NCBI GenBank assembly: GCA_964023205.1
Contig: OZ026845.1
Coordinates: forward strand, 5,404,001 to 5,468,000
Length of the DNA: 64,000 nucleotides
Source: Lutraria lutraria
Lineage: Eukaryota > Mollusca > Bivalvia > Venerida > Mactridae
Reading direction: 5' to 3'
In this document: positions 15,601-30,600 of the stretch, in pieces
Position numbering within the stretch: the first letter of the stretch is position 1
Layout of the letters: the number at the start of each line of letters is the position of its first letter
The notes under the pieces: model-generated
The model's database searches: none
Told to the model about the DNA's origin: nothing
What the model saw: only the letters and a program-made list of their open reading frames with translations
Made by a program: the position numbers and the translations under genes

Positions 15601-18600
15601 TGTTGAATTTATGTCTTAACTTATACATCATTTATATTTGCCATTTCAGGAGCATTCGGAAGGAGATATTACTCAGATTATGTACTAGGATTTAACTGTA
15701 CTGGGTCAGAGATGACAATAGCTGCCTGTGGCTTTAATGAGACGGGAGATTGTGATGAAAGATCCTCTAACTATGCCTCTGTGTTGTGTTCTAAGTTTGC
15801 AATTGATAGTACAGGTATATTGTTGAATATTTAACATATTGCATCCCACTGTTCAAGTGGTTATGTTCTCTTGACTAGTAAACACGATGCCGTCATGGCC
15901 GTGAGTTTGAATCTTACCCAGGATTAGACAAAGTTTGCCTGTGAGGAAGTTAGCTAGCTTACAGAGAGTCTGTGGTTCTACCCAGGTGTATGGCTGGGGT
16001 CCTCCTCCACTGTTAAAGCTGGAAAGTCATCAAATGACCCTTGCTGTTGGTGCAATGTTTAACCTCAGTGAATGAAAAATGATATCTTTTTTCCAAAATA
16101 CTCAGGAAACCAGCATGTACAATCTTTAGAAAATTGACTTATAAGATAAGATGACTTTTAGTTAATTCCTAAACTGTCATCCAACCAAAATCAGGTGTGG
16201 TCCCAATGAATGTAGACAAATAGTTTCAGTCAAATGTGATAAACGGAGATACAGTCAAACCTGAAAATAAAGGTCACCCTTGGGAAAAACATAATGTGGT
16301 CTTTATTGAGTTGTGGCCTTTATTCTGAGATCATTTTGTTCTAAATAATCAATGACAGTTTTTCAAAGAATGGCCTTTATCCACAGGATAGCCTTTCATC
16401 GAAAGTGGCAGCTGACACAGGTTTGACTGTATGGCCATTTAATTGGTCACACTAAATAAATACTGTCCATTTTCACACTTAAAGTATCGTAATGTTTTTT
16501 TTAAAAACTTGTTAATGTGTGGCACAAAAGTACAAAATTGTTTTTAAGAAAGTTTCTAAAACTTATATATCAGTCTTCACTGGCCAAAAATGTTAACGCA
16601 AACCAGTCCATGAGATATTTTTGGAATTGAACGGTAGTTCCGCCATCCATACCCGTCTCTTCAATGTTCTATGCGCATGACTATAGATACAGACCAAAGT
16701 GCTACGTTTTTTAACATCCGCTATGCTATTGTTAAACTAGTTCAAATTACATGTTGCAGTGCAAATATTTATAAGTTCAGTTTCCATGAGCATTTTCAGT
16801 ACTTTGATTATAATGAGATATTGGCTTTATTTCAGATATCAACATACTGCCGTTTAAAAGTTTCCCAGCAACAGTTGTGGTTAAGAAACATGGTATGAAT
16901 GGTACAATCTGTGCTGAAGGCTGGGACAACAAGGATGCCTCTGTATTATGTCATCAGCTTGGTTATGTTGGTGGAGTCTCATTTGGACCTCACTATTCAG
17001 GTAACTGTTTATTGTCTTGCAAACTGACATTCCTTGAATAAACTAGTTGCAATAAATTCTTTTTTATCCCATTATCAATAGATCAGGGGATATTGTTTTT
17101 GGCATGTCTGTCTGTTTCTCTGTATGTACCAAACTTTAACCTTGCCTATAAAATCAAAAAGCTTTGACCACCTACAATCATCAATTTCATATGTTGGTTT
17201 CTCATGACAACCTCTACAGGACCTGTGCATTCTCAGGTAAATAGGTCAAGGTCACCCTTTGGGAGAAGCAAACTGATGTAGTTGTTTCAGGGAGGTTGTT
17301 GCTCAAAAGAGGGCAGCTCTGGAGAGGTTGCACTGTATATATAGTTTTCTTGTTTAATTGGTCAATGGAAAGATGAATATTTTCACATGTTTTAGATAAA
17401 AGCTGTTTATTGGTTAGGATAAGGGATTTATACACCATCTAATGAAGTTTTCCTTGTATATACTGCCTTATTTTAGCATTTTTGCATTATATTGGATATT
17501 TTTTGTTGTTTAAGGTTCAAGTACACCCATTTGGATGACCAATGTTAAATGCAATGGTACAGAAGACAGTATACAGAAATGTAGCTTCAAGGAGACACCA
17601 ACAAGTGGTTGTTTGTCTAACCATATGGCTGCCAGAGTGTATTGTTATGAAGGAGAAGGTAAATATTTGTGTACCATCAAAATCTGATTCTGATATAAAA
17701 TGAACATTTTGTTGTTACTCTGTATTTAGGATAACGCCCAGATCTGTGTAATAGTTGCACAAAAATTGCTGACCTCAGAATGTGATTTTTGCAATAAATC
17801 ATGGTTATTCTATTTCATTCAGAATAAATAATTTTGTCTAAAATGAGTTTGGCTTCCATACGCGCATGCACATCAGTGTGCTTCCCTTTTTCGAAAAAAC
17901 GTGTTGATTCGTCGTGTGTGGCTCGATGTTTTTACGCTTTTGTATTAGTACTCATTATATTATTCAGAATTCATATAGAATTCAAATTATACTTCAACTT
18001 AAGGTAAGTCTCGTCTTATTTATTTTTTATCCATTTTAGGTTTCCAGGTTAAGTTGGAGAATGGAACTAAGCCGGGTGAAGGGCGTGTACAGGTTTCCTA
18101 TGGTGGTGTATGGGGTACAATTTGTGATTCTTACTGGGCAGATAATGATGCAAAAGTGGTATGTAGACAGCTTGGTTACATAGATGGAGTCGCTCAGTCA
18201 AGTTCATACTACGGATCGGGATCAGGTTTGATTCTATTACCTAACTTTAAAGTTTAATGACCGAAGTTTTATGATATATTTAGGATTATAAGTCTTCTTA
18301 TTTATATACCCCTACCCACCCTCAGTAGTGGGCGGACATAGAGATTTTAATTCAAGCCCAATAAAAAATCAGACATGCTTCATCTACAACTTTTCTTTAT
18401 TTGCAGGCCCATCATGGCTATATTATGTACGTTGTGATGGCAACGAGAATTCTATATGGTCCTGTACAAACTCTGGATTCAATGTCAGCCATACATCATG
18501 TAGAAATCATAAATATGATGCTAGTGTTTATTGTACAGATAGAGGTAAGTCTTTTCCTCAGTCTTCGAATTAGTGGATTGCCCCCTGCCGAAAGGATTTT

Positions 18601-21600
18601 TTTCCTTCTTTAAGTCTTTTGGGGGACAACCTAGTTTTTAGAGAGTTTCCTTCATAAAGTATATAATCAGGCAACCTGTCACAAAAAATTAATTCAAAGA
18701 CTGGGAATTTCCAGCTGTTATACATTCAGATAAGGTCTTAAAGGGGCATGCCCTGGAACTGAAGCGTCTCGAATATAAATCAAATTGGTATCATTTGAAT
18801 GCCTAAATCAATTAATGAAAGTCCTGTAAAATATTTACGAAATGTCCCGCTATTTGACTCAAAATACACATTTCAAGATTTACCAAACCTGCCGATTACG
18901 CCTTAGAAAATATTCGTCATTTTCATAACTCGACCCTTTCGGGATCTGTCAAAAGCGGAAAAAAATGTCAACAAACTGTGAAATGGTAAGTATTTCTCAT
19001 GTCATGTTCATTGTTTGCGACATAAAGCTTATCTATCGATCAATTACAGGTAAATATCATTGTTTTGCTGCTTGAAAGGCAGCGCGCACGCTAAGTTAAA
19101 TTCTCAGACGAATCGGAAATATCGTTGTCGTCAATAAAAGGCTTGTAAGCCTTTTATTTCAACCGACATACAAATACCCACGCGTGCGTTATAGGGCCAT
19201 TTTTGAAGGCACATTCTTCTTTGACTTTTCGGTAATAATTGTTTTTACAAGTGATAAACGCATTTTTGGTGTACGAAAAAAAAGACACAGCAGTTCCTGG
19301 GCATGCCCCTTTAATTAAGACATTACATCAATAATAGATTTTATAGAAAAAGTTGAACACTCACAAATGAAATCTACCTTCAGTTATTTATACAAATGTA
19401 TCAATTAATTACATTGTGTTCATATTAGATGCATATATGAAATTCCACACCTGTTAATCTGCAGTCATTACAGAGGTTTATGTGTTTTATTGGTTTAATT
19501 AAAATTGAATCAAATGGATCTGTTAACAGAGATTTAATTACAGAGATACTTAATCTTTCATTTTACTTAAAAGTTGCTAAATGTAATTTAAAGTGAAGGA
19601 TGATGTTGCATATCTGATACAAGTCTACTTTAAGTTGTGTTAATGTTTCAGTTCGTCTTGAGCCAAATGTTACATTTGGAGCCGTTCAGATCTGGAATCT
19701 GGAGAAATACCGTCTTGTATGTGCTGATGGCTTTGACGATGTTGCTGCTCAGGTTGTTTGTAAATCAGCTGGTTTCAAAAATGGTATCAGTGTCTGTTGT
19801 TCAGCTTTTGGAAAAATGAAATACGATATTGCTTATAACAATGTCAAATGCCAAGGAGATGAAAGTTCAATTCTAGATTGTAAATATTCTACAGCTCTTA
19901 AGATGTGTCCAAGTAAGAAGTATGCTTCTGTGGCATGTTCCAACTCTCCAGCTAGTGGAGGTAAGTCTGTCTAAGCAAATGTTTCTCCATACTTGACCGA
20001 CCGACCGACTTGACTTGACTTGACTTGAGGTTTTAGCAATACATGATACATGGTGTAAGACATAAGAAAACAATCTTTTAAACATAATTTAAAAAAATAC
20101 CATGCCATGTCCACCAGCGCAAGGGTATAAACACAAATTGAGAAGACTCTTAATTTCCATTGTTAATCCATTCTATCACAAGCTCATCCTAAAAGTATAT
20201 ATTGGTCTAAATATTAGATTTAAACATCCCTTTAAGAAGATGTAAATCTGAAAGTATTAATTGATGATTATGTTTGATTCTTTCACTTTGCAGTTATATT
20301 TCACTTCAATTAGAAGTTCAAATTATAAAATAAATACTGTTATGTGTACATCCTGTACATGATTTATATAGACAACATTATCTGTGAATAAGTGAGCTAT
20401 TTGCTGTCAAATTCATTGTATTTATCCATTTTGAATTTCATCGAAGGTGGTAAGGTTTGTGATTTAGATATTGAGATAATGATGCTCATAATAAACATAA
20501 TGAAAATCATCAAAACAATTAAAATAGGAACAAAAATTTACATGAGCTTTAAAAACTCCCCTAGATAAGGTGAGAGCTTATAATCATTGCTAGAGGTCAT
20601 AATATCACTGCTCATAATACATATATTTTGTAAATTTCTCAGTGTATGAGTTACGACTGAACAAGGTGAGTCGAGGTACTGTATCAATTCGTCACTTCGA
20701 CATTTGGGGATATATATGTGCTGATGACTTTGATGATGCTGAAGCTACTGTCATATGTCGAGAGAAGAAATATCAGGCTGGGTTTGCCTATTTCCAAAAC
20801 AGATACAGCAGCAGTAGGAATAGAAACTTGGGTATGTGATTTATTTACATTTTATGTATATGCATACATAGTTTTGCTATAAAACATGTATATTTCAACG
20901 CAACATACAGTACAGTTCGGGTGATTTGTCCGATTTTCACGAATCGCCGAGGAATTAAAATCGCGCTAAGCCACAGGTAGATCGCTTCAACGCGGCAATT
21001 TGAATTTTGGCCGTCGCGTTCAGAGCGACAATGATCGACGGTGACCGTCACCACTGAAGGGCAATAATTCGCAGTGGATTGCGGCGACGATCGCTCAACC
21101 CGGTGATACGCGATGTCGCCTCTTTAGTTTACTCAAAACTTACAAATTTCTTGTAAATAACACTGTTATTCACACATTATTTAATTGCCCTTTGTGAACA
21201 AATTGTTACCTGAGCGTTGACATAAATTATAATCAACGAGTGTTGAGAACTTAATAATAGTTGATGAGCTTTAATTAATCTGTCAGCTTTCGTATATTAT
21301 TGCGCGAAATAATATTACGTGTAAACAGTGGACTGGTTTTTGTCGAGCCCGCCTGCGGTGAGCTCGACATAGTCGCCACAATGGCGGTTGCGTGTCTGTA
21401 CGTTAGTTAGTTAGTTAGTGAGTTAGTTAGTGAGTGAGTGAGTGAGTGAGTTAGTGTGTCCGTCCGGATCCTTGTCCGGGCTGTATCTCCCTTATGCATT
21501 GACATTTTTTAAAATAACTTGGCATAATTGTTTAACACCATGAGACGGTGTGCATTGCGCAAAATCCAGGTCTCTAGCTCAAAGGTCAAGGTCACACTTA

Positions 21601-24600
21601 GAGGTCAAACGTCAAAAATGAGCATTATAGACCTTGTCCGGGCTGTATCTTCCTTATTCATAGACACTTTTTAAGATAACTTGGCATTATTGTTAAACAC
21701 CATGAGACGGTGTGCAGTGGCAAAATCCAGGTCTCTAGCTCAAAGGTCAAGGTCACACTTAGAGGTCAAACATCAAAAATGAGCATTATAGACCTTGTCC
21801 GGGCTGTATCTCCCTTATGCATGGAAACTTTTTAAGATAACTTGGCATACTTGTTAAACACTATGAGGCGGTGTGCAGTGTGCAAAATCCAGGTCTCTAG
21901 CTCAAAGGTCAAGGTCACACTTAGAGGTCAAACGTCGAAAATGAGCATTATAGACCTTGTCCGGGCTTTATCTCCCTTATGCATAGAAACTATATAAGAT
22001 AACTTGGCATAATTGTTAAACACCATGAGGTGGTGTGCAGTGCGTAAGATCAAGGTCTCTAGCTCAAAGGTCAAGGTCACACTTAGAGGTCAAACATAAA
22101 AAATAATCATTATACACCTTGTCAGGGCTGTGTCTCCCTTATGCATTGAATTAAAAATGACTTGCCATAATACAATGCGACCATGTGTCTTGGGCAACAC
22201 CCAGATTTTTATAGGTCAAGATTACTCATTCGGTCAAATATATTTTCCTTGTCTGGGCTGTAACTTCTGTTTGCATTCAAGGATTTTTAAATAAATTGGT
22301 ATAAAAGTTTACTTCAATGAAATGATGTGTCATGAATATCACTCATACTTGTAGTTCAAAGGTCAAGATCACAAGCTGCCTAAACAGGGGCTCGACATGT
22401 TGCCCTTGGGCTTCTAGTATTGATTAGAGCACCGAGCTACATTCGTAAAATGAGAGACTGCGACTCAGTCTAAATAATGATTCTCGCCCTGGTACTCGAT
22501 ATATAAAACACTAAAAATAGACATATGAATATGGCCCTGTACGTAACGCTGCATATGTAAAATATAGCTACACAGTTTACATATTCGCTTAGCAATTTGC
22601 CGGTATTTCTACATATTTACTTCAAGAATGGGATATCCTACTTGACAAAATTTAATCAGATGTCTGGATTTCAGTCGGTCTTGGCCGACAGATTTAGTAA
22701 GTGTTAAATCCTGAATTATCTTACCATGTGACTGTTTTCGGAAAATGAACGGTCAACAGAAAGCGAAAGTAGAAGAAAGATTCACAATAAATATCATTTT
22801 ATTTACTTGAGAGTCGGCTTTAGACATTCGCGAATCACCGCGATCCATCGCTACCAAAGATTACTGACTGATAAATAAGTCATAAAACGCGGTGATTAGC
22901 GACATTGCGGTGATTCGCTTTTTTTCAAGATCGATGCCGCGATGAAAATCGCCGCTACGGGTGATAAATTGACGATTACTAACGCGGGGGAAACGCGAAA
23001 ATCGGACAAATCACCCGAACCATACTGTATGTTTGAAGTTGAAGAAGTTGAATTTTACAGGACTGAAAGTTTAACAAAATATGCCAGAATTTCCATTTTT
23101 TTGTAATGTCAGTCCATACTGGTTTTTATTGTTTTTTGTTTTTCGCTGCACCAAGGAAAAGATTTCTATTTTTTAGAAATTTTCAACTTTGACCGGCATG
23201 TAGATAAAACTAAGAAATCACGAAAAAATAATTTTTGAATAAAGGCCACATTGTGTCTTACCGTAACATTGTCTTTGTTCATAAGTTTGACTATATATCT
23301 ATAATGTTTATAGGCATTCCGTGGCTATCCAATGTGAACTGTACGGGACAAGAGAGTTATTTAGGAAAGTGTGGAAATATACGCTGGGGTTCTGTGGATA
23401 AATGTAAATCAGACAGAGATCCTGCTGTATATTGTTACGAGAATGAAGGTAAAATTTTGATAATTGTCCAGAAAGCCATTCTCGTATATCTACAGTGCAA
23501 CCTTTACAAAGCATCACCCTTTGTGAGAATCAAAATAAGGTCATTGTGGAGAGGTTGTTGCTCTAGAGAGGTTAAATAAATAGTTAAATTATACAGTTGG
23601 AAAAAATCATGCTGTTGTAGCAAGGAGGTTGTTCAAGAGAGGGCCGCTCTGAAGAGGTTGCACTGTTGAAACATATTTAACTTAAGTACTGTATTCGCAA
23701 TATTTTGGTTTTTAACAAGTTGATAGAATATACCTTTTGTAAGCTTTTTTTAGAAAAATGAACTCATTATTGAAGCTTAGATGATCCTATGAATAAGTCC
23801 AGTGTGATAAAGAAAATGAATTTTAAATATAATTTTATGACTTGGACAAAATCATGTCTGTAAGTTTTTAATCATCTTTAGCTTTGAATGGAATTCAGAA
23901 GGACTTTTAAAGGCCCATTAGCATTTTGAATTTAGTAATACTGAACAATAGGTAAAATGATAGTAAAATGTAAGAAATGTGTATTATTTGCTCTAAAACA
24001 ATATTTACGTAATGCTTTTCTTTAGCCACATCTCTTTAAAATGTTGTCAAATGCTTTTTCTTATTTTTTGCAATATCATTGAAAATAATACTGTGCTATA
24101 TTTCTGTATGTACTCCGTGATTAAAAACAAAGTTTTGGAATGTTTTTTATTGCAAATAAAGATAAGACATCTTTCTAGGTAAAATAACATCCAAAAGGCT
24201 AATGGGGCTTTAAGGAATATTGATTGAAATTTTTTTGAACGATTTGAGAAGGGTTAGAGCTCTCATGATATATTTGATAATTATATTGATTTAAAGGTAG
24301 ATATTTTCATGATTGTACCATGCTGTCGTAATTATCTGTAAAATATTTTGTCTTCATGATTATGCACTAAAACTATTGTGTTACAGATCTAATGCTCCAT
24401 CCAGTTGGTTAAATGACATTTCAGAGTTTTTGTCAAAATGGAGCTAAAATTATTTTCATTCTTTGTAGTAAAGTTTCTGATCTTAATGCAAGATGGCCCG
24501 CTACATTTTGGTGAATTCTAACAAATAACTGAAATTAATTATTATAGATGTTAAACAGTCTTCTAATTTAGCCCCAGCCCGAGGACCAATTCCACCCAAA

Positions 24601-27600
24601 TGGTGGTCGGTCTAGTAAATTTCAAAAGAACTGTGGGCCGACGGTCCAGTAAATTTTTCAGTAATTTTTGTTATATTTTAGAACAAAATTGTAATATTTT
24701 AGTCACTCTTGAAAAATCTTTTTAACCAAATGTGCTGTGCTTAATTTTTTTTTTCGTGAAGACTGGTTGAATAGTTTGTTTTTATTTAGAATATCCAGTT
24801 GTGGGACAAATGATTTGTTTACATAAAACCTTAATATCATCACTACTTTCTTTACCCGAAAAATAGTTCTTATTCATATATTGAGATGATGTGAGGAAAT
24901 ATTGTGATCAGGTAAAAACCAAGAGAGTGTTATAACAAGGTGGATGTAATAACAAGGAAGTCACTAAGTCAGGCTTAACTGTATTTGTATGTTGAAGTTT
25001 CATGTATCATTTAGATTGTATTACAAGCATTTGGAGTTCTTAAGTTTGTTTAATGCATATACAATGGTAAGATGTAGATTTTCTGTTTCTATGAAGATTA
25101 TTATCTCAAAATGTTGACTTATGGTTGTGCTACATGTTGTTCATGGTGGTACTTCATGCTGAGAAATAATTATAAGGGAAACAGATTACTAGTACACCAA
25201 AGCCAGAGTCTAGTAAATTTCTATTTGACTTATGAACTGTCTCAAATCTGTATACAGACTAGTGGTAGTTTTTCACTCAGTCAGGTATAGTTTAGGTAGG
25301 TGCTTTAAAGGACTTTGTTTGAACACTTCCTTTACCTCATCGTCCTGTCTTTCATGACTCTCCCTCATCTGTATGAGTCCTGTCTTTTTATGCCTCTGAT
25401 TTTTATCCTTACTACCTTGTATTTCCCCAAAGAAAATGATTTTTAGATGTATAAATAATCATATACTTTGATCGTCCATAAAAACAAATGAACAAAAAAC
25501 AATGTGGTATATTATTTCAAAATTTGCCTTAAAAACAATAGCATGTTCCCAATTTAGACTAAGGGACCATGAGGTAAAGGGTTAAAGGAGGTGTGAAATG
25601 TCGTTGATAATAAATATGAACATGCAGGCAGTTTTATGTCTGTTACTTGATGTTTGCTGACTATGTAATGTTATGTTTTATTAATCACATGCTATGTAAT
25701 AGGTTACAAGTTCAGATTAGTGAATGGCACAACTAAAATGTCTGGCCGTGTTGAGATGTCCATTGACGGAGAGTGGGGAACAGTTTGTGGTACGGCAAAG
25801 GTGGACGACAAAGCTGCACATGTGTTGTGTAAACAATTAGGTTACACCAGTGGTCGAGCTCTCGCTAAAGGATATTTCGGTGAGGGAAAAGGGAAGATTA
25901 TGATCCCCTATGTAAGATGCGCTGGGAATGAGTCCTCATTGCTGAAGTGTGGCATCAAGATTGAACCAAGAGATGCGATATATGAAGAAAGGGGTCGGCT
26001 CAACTTTGCCCTGCGTAGCACTTACTATACATGTAGAACACACATACAAGACGCTGCTGTACAGTGTTACAATCGAGGTATGAACTTGGTGACATGAGGG
26101 AAAATATTATCCTGCATGACAAACTTACCATGTTAATGACTTGATCAACTAATTTCATATCTGTTTCTTTTTTTCTAGAAGCTGAAGATTATTAGATGCC
26201 TCAATTACATTGGTGAGAAACTTACTAAAAAGTTTAAATCCTTAACAAAAAAGTGTTTCTATTTATTTCAGACTTAAATTAATATCTGCAATACATTTAT
26301 GGATAAACAGTATGTTTCATTTTAGAAGTTGTGAGACTTGATTGCTTTGATGTGGTTCATTGTTCATACCCCACTATACAATGTTTTCTTATCAGTGACT
26401 TAGATTGCTGAAAGGTACAAATTTTAAAAACTAGCCAAACCTTCCACATAGATGATCATAGGACCTTGAAGTACCCAGGAGACTCAATCAATTTATCCAT
26501 GATGTTCAGATGTTCACCTTGAACCAAAGTTAAATAATGTGACTAATCAATGACTCAAAATGTTCACAGGACCTTGAACCAATGTTTGATAATGTGACCA
26601 ATCAATGACTTACAATGTTCACAGGACTTTATTATTTATTATTTATTTCGGTATAAAAAGCATATAAAACATGGTACATATATCACAGACATTAGATTGC
26701 TAAAAATGAAAATACATAGAAATATTTAATGAATAACTGTTTTAAAATATTGTAATTAAAATAAATATCATCAATTTTTACTCTAAAATAAGAAATCAAA
26801 TTTAATAAATAGTGGTAACCATGATTGTTAGCTTTACAATACCAAGGATGACACAAAAAAGGGGAAACCCCTTATTTCCATTGTGGTCCTTCTATATGGC
26901 AATTGACCCAGAGAGGCAAATGTAGATTTATATAAATTTCTAGATAAGATAATAACAACTATTTATGAACATAATAATAGGAAAATAAAATGTGGATATA
27001 TTAACTAAAAAGGTATCACAATTCTTATATGAATATCACAGTAAACATTAAATACTAGTTAAAAGATGCTGTTTGACCTCAGATTTAAATTTACCTAATT
27101 GATTGTTCTTCTTAATATGGACTGGAAGGTAATTCCACAATTTGATACCAGTGAAGGAGAATGATTTTAATCCAAAAGAACCAACTTCAGGAACAGCATA
27201 ACATCCATGCTGACTGAATCTGGTGCTATATGAATGAATTGAATCTTGAGAAATAAAATGAGTGCAGAGGTACTTAGGGCTTACACCAGTTTTTATCTTA
27301 AAAACATTATATAAAACAATTTGTTCCACTCTTTTATCTACAGGTAACCAATTTAGTTGAACAAAATGATCTTTACTAATATGGGCCCTATGATCAAGAT
27401 TAAGTACAAAACGTATCAGTTTGTTTTGTGTGACCTGTAACTTATTTTTCCAATGTTTAGTTAAGCCATGATACCAAAAAGAACATGCATAATCAAAATG
27501 ACACTGAATAAGGGAAGAGACTATAAGCTTTTTTGTTTGTTCATTAAGAAAGCTACTTTTCCTATAAAGAAATTTCAGTCTAGCATTAGCTTTATTTATT

Positions 27601-30600
27601 ACTGAACTAACTATTTTATCACAGGACAATGACTGATCAAGTGTGACACCAAGATATTTAACAGAAGTAGTTGACTGGATAGAAGTTTCATTACAAGATA
27701 CATTTAGTGACTGACATTTTTTTAATTTAAGTTTGGAGCCAAAAACAATGGACTCAGTTTTACCAAGATGCAATGACAGTTTATTATCTATTAACCATGA
27801 TTGAACTGATTTTAAATCATCTGCAAGAGCATTCTCAATAACTGATTTGTCTTTATCTGCCACAAGTATAGCTGAATCATCTGCATATAGAATGAGCTGA
27901 TTTTTTACAACTGCAGACATGTCATTGACATAAATTAAAAATAAAAGAGGCCCTAGGATTGATCCTTGAGGCACTCCACAAGACACATTAGCTGGTGTGG
28001 AATGTGTTCCTGATATATCAACAAGCTGTTGTCTATTTGATAAGTATGAATCAAACCAGTGTATTACATCTTTCCCAAGACCAAGACATTCAAGTTTCAT
28101 GGCTAATATAGAGTGGTCCTTGAACCAATGTTTAATAATGTGACCAATCAATGACTTACAATGTTCACAGGACCTTGAACCAATGTTTAATAATGTGACC
28201 AATCAATGACTTACAATGTTCACAGGACCTTGAACCAATGTTTAATAATGTGACCAATCAATGACTTACAATGTTCACAGGACCTTGAACCAATGTTTAA
28301 TAATGTGACTAATCAATGACTTACAATGTTCACAGGACCTTGAACCAATGTTTAGTAATGTGACCAATCAATGACATACAATGTTCACAGGACCTTGAAC
28401 CAATGTTTAATAATGTGACCAATCAATGACTTACAATGTTTACAGGACCTTGAACCAATGTTTAATAATGTGACTAATCAATGACTTACAATGTTCACAG
28501 GACCTTGAACCAATGTTTAATAATGTGACCAATCAATGACTTACAATGTTCACAGGACCTTGAACCAATGTTTAATAATGTGACTAATCAATGACATACA
28601 ATGTTCACAGGACCTTGAACCAATGTTTAATAATGTGACTAATCAATGACTTACAATGTTTACAGGACCTTGAACCAATGTTTAATAATGTGACTAATCA
28701 ATGACTTACAATGTTCACAGGACCTTGAACCAATGTTTAATAATGTGACCAATCAATGACTTACAATGTTCACAGGACCTTGAACCAATGTTTAATAATG
28801 TGACCAATCAATGACTTACAATGTTCACAGGACCTTGAACCAATGTTTGATAATGTGACTAATCAATGACATACAATGTTCACAGGACCTTGAACCAATG
28901 TTTAATAATGTGACCAATCAATGACATACAATGTTCACAGGACCTTGAACCAATGTTTAATAATGTGACCAATCAATGACTTACAATGTTCACAGGACCT
29001 TGAACCAATGTTTAATAATGTGACTAATCAATGACATACAATGTTCACAGGACCTTGAACCAATGTTTAATAATGTGACTAATCAATGACATACAATGTT
29101 CACAGGACCTTGAACTAATGTTTAATAATGTGACTAATCAATGACTTACAATGTTTACAGGACCTTGAACCAATGTTTAATAATGTGACCAATCAATGAC
29201 TTACAATGTTCACAGGACCTTGAACCAATGTTTAATAATGTGACCAATCAATGACTTACAATGTTCACAGGACCTTGAACCAATGTTTAATAATGTGACT
29301 AATCAATGACTTACAATGTTTACAGGACCTTGAACCAATGTTTAATAATGTGACTAATCAATGACTTACAATGTTCACAGGACCTTGAACCAATGTTTAA
29401 TAATGTGACCAATCAATGACTTACAATGTTCACAGGACCTTGAACCAATGTTTGATAATGTGACTAATCAATGACATACAATGTTCACAGGACCTTGAAC
29501 CAATGTTTAATAATGTGACCAATCAATGACATACAATGTTCACAGGACCTTGAACCAATGTTTAATAATGTGACCAATCAATGACTTACAATGTTCACAG
29601 GACCTTGAACCAATGTTTAATAATGTGACCAATCAATGACTTACAATGTTCACAGGACCTTGAACCAATGTTTAATAATGTGACTAATCAATGACATACA
29701 ATGTTCACAGGACCTTGAACCAATGTTTAATAATGTGACCAATCAATGACTTACAATGTTTACAGGACCTTGAACCAATGTTTAATAATGTGACTAATCA
29801 ATGACTTACAATGTTCACAGGACCTTGAACCAATGTTTAATAATGTGACCAATCAATGACATACAATGTTCACAGGACCTTGAACCAATGTTTAATAATG
29901 TGACTAATCAATGACATACAATGTTCACAGGACCTTGAACCAATGTTTAATAATGTGACCAATCAATGACTTACAATGTTTACAGGACCTTGAACCAATG
30001 TTTAATAATGTGACTAATCAATGACTTACAATGTTCACAGGACCTTGAACCAATGTTTAATAATGTGACCAATCAATGACTTACAATGTTCACAGGACCT
30101 TGAACTAATGTTTAGTAATGTGACCAATCAATGACTTACAATGTTCACAGGACCTTGAACCAATGTTTAATAATGTGACTAATCAATGACATACAATGTT
30201 CACAGGACCTTGAACCAATGTTTAATAATGTGACTAATCAATGACTTACAATGTTCACAGGACCTTGAACTAATGTTTAATAATGTGACCAATCAATGAC
30301 TTACAATGTTCACAGGACCTTGAACCAATGTTTAATAATGTGACCAATCAATGACTTACAATGTTTACAGGACCTTGAACCAATGTTTAATAATGTGACC
30401 AATCAATGACATACAATGTTCACAGGACCTTGAACCAATGTTTAATAATGTGACCAATCAATGACTTACAATGTTTACAGGACCTTGAACCAATGTTTAA
30501 TAATGTGACCAATCAATGACATACAATGTTTACAGGACCTTGAACTAATGTTTAATAATGTGACCAATCAATGACATACAATGTTCACAGGACCTTGAAC

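Noticed and set aside
19637..19819. ATG-starting plus-strand frame over exon 18
   Set aside because: It is out of frame with the SRCR domain, which has the full cysteine pattern in another frame.
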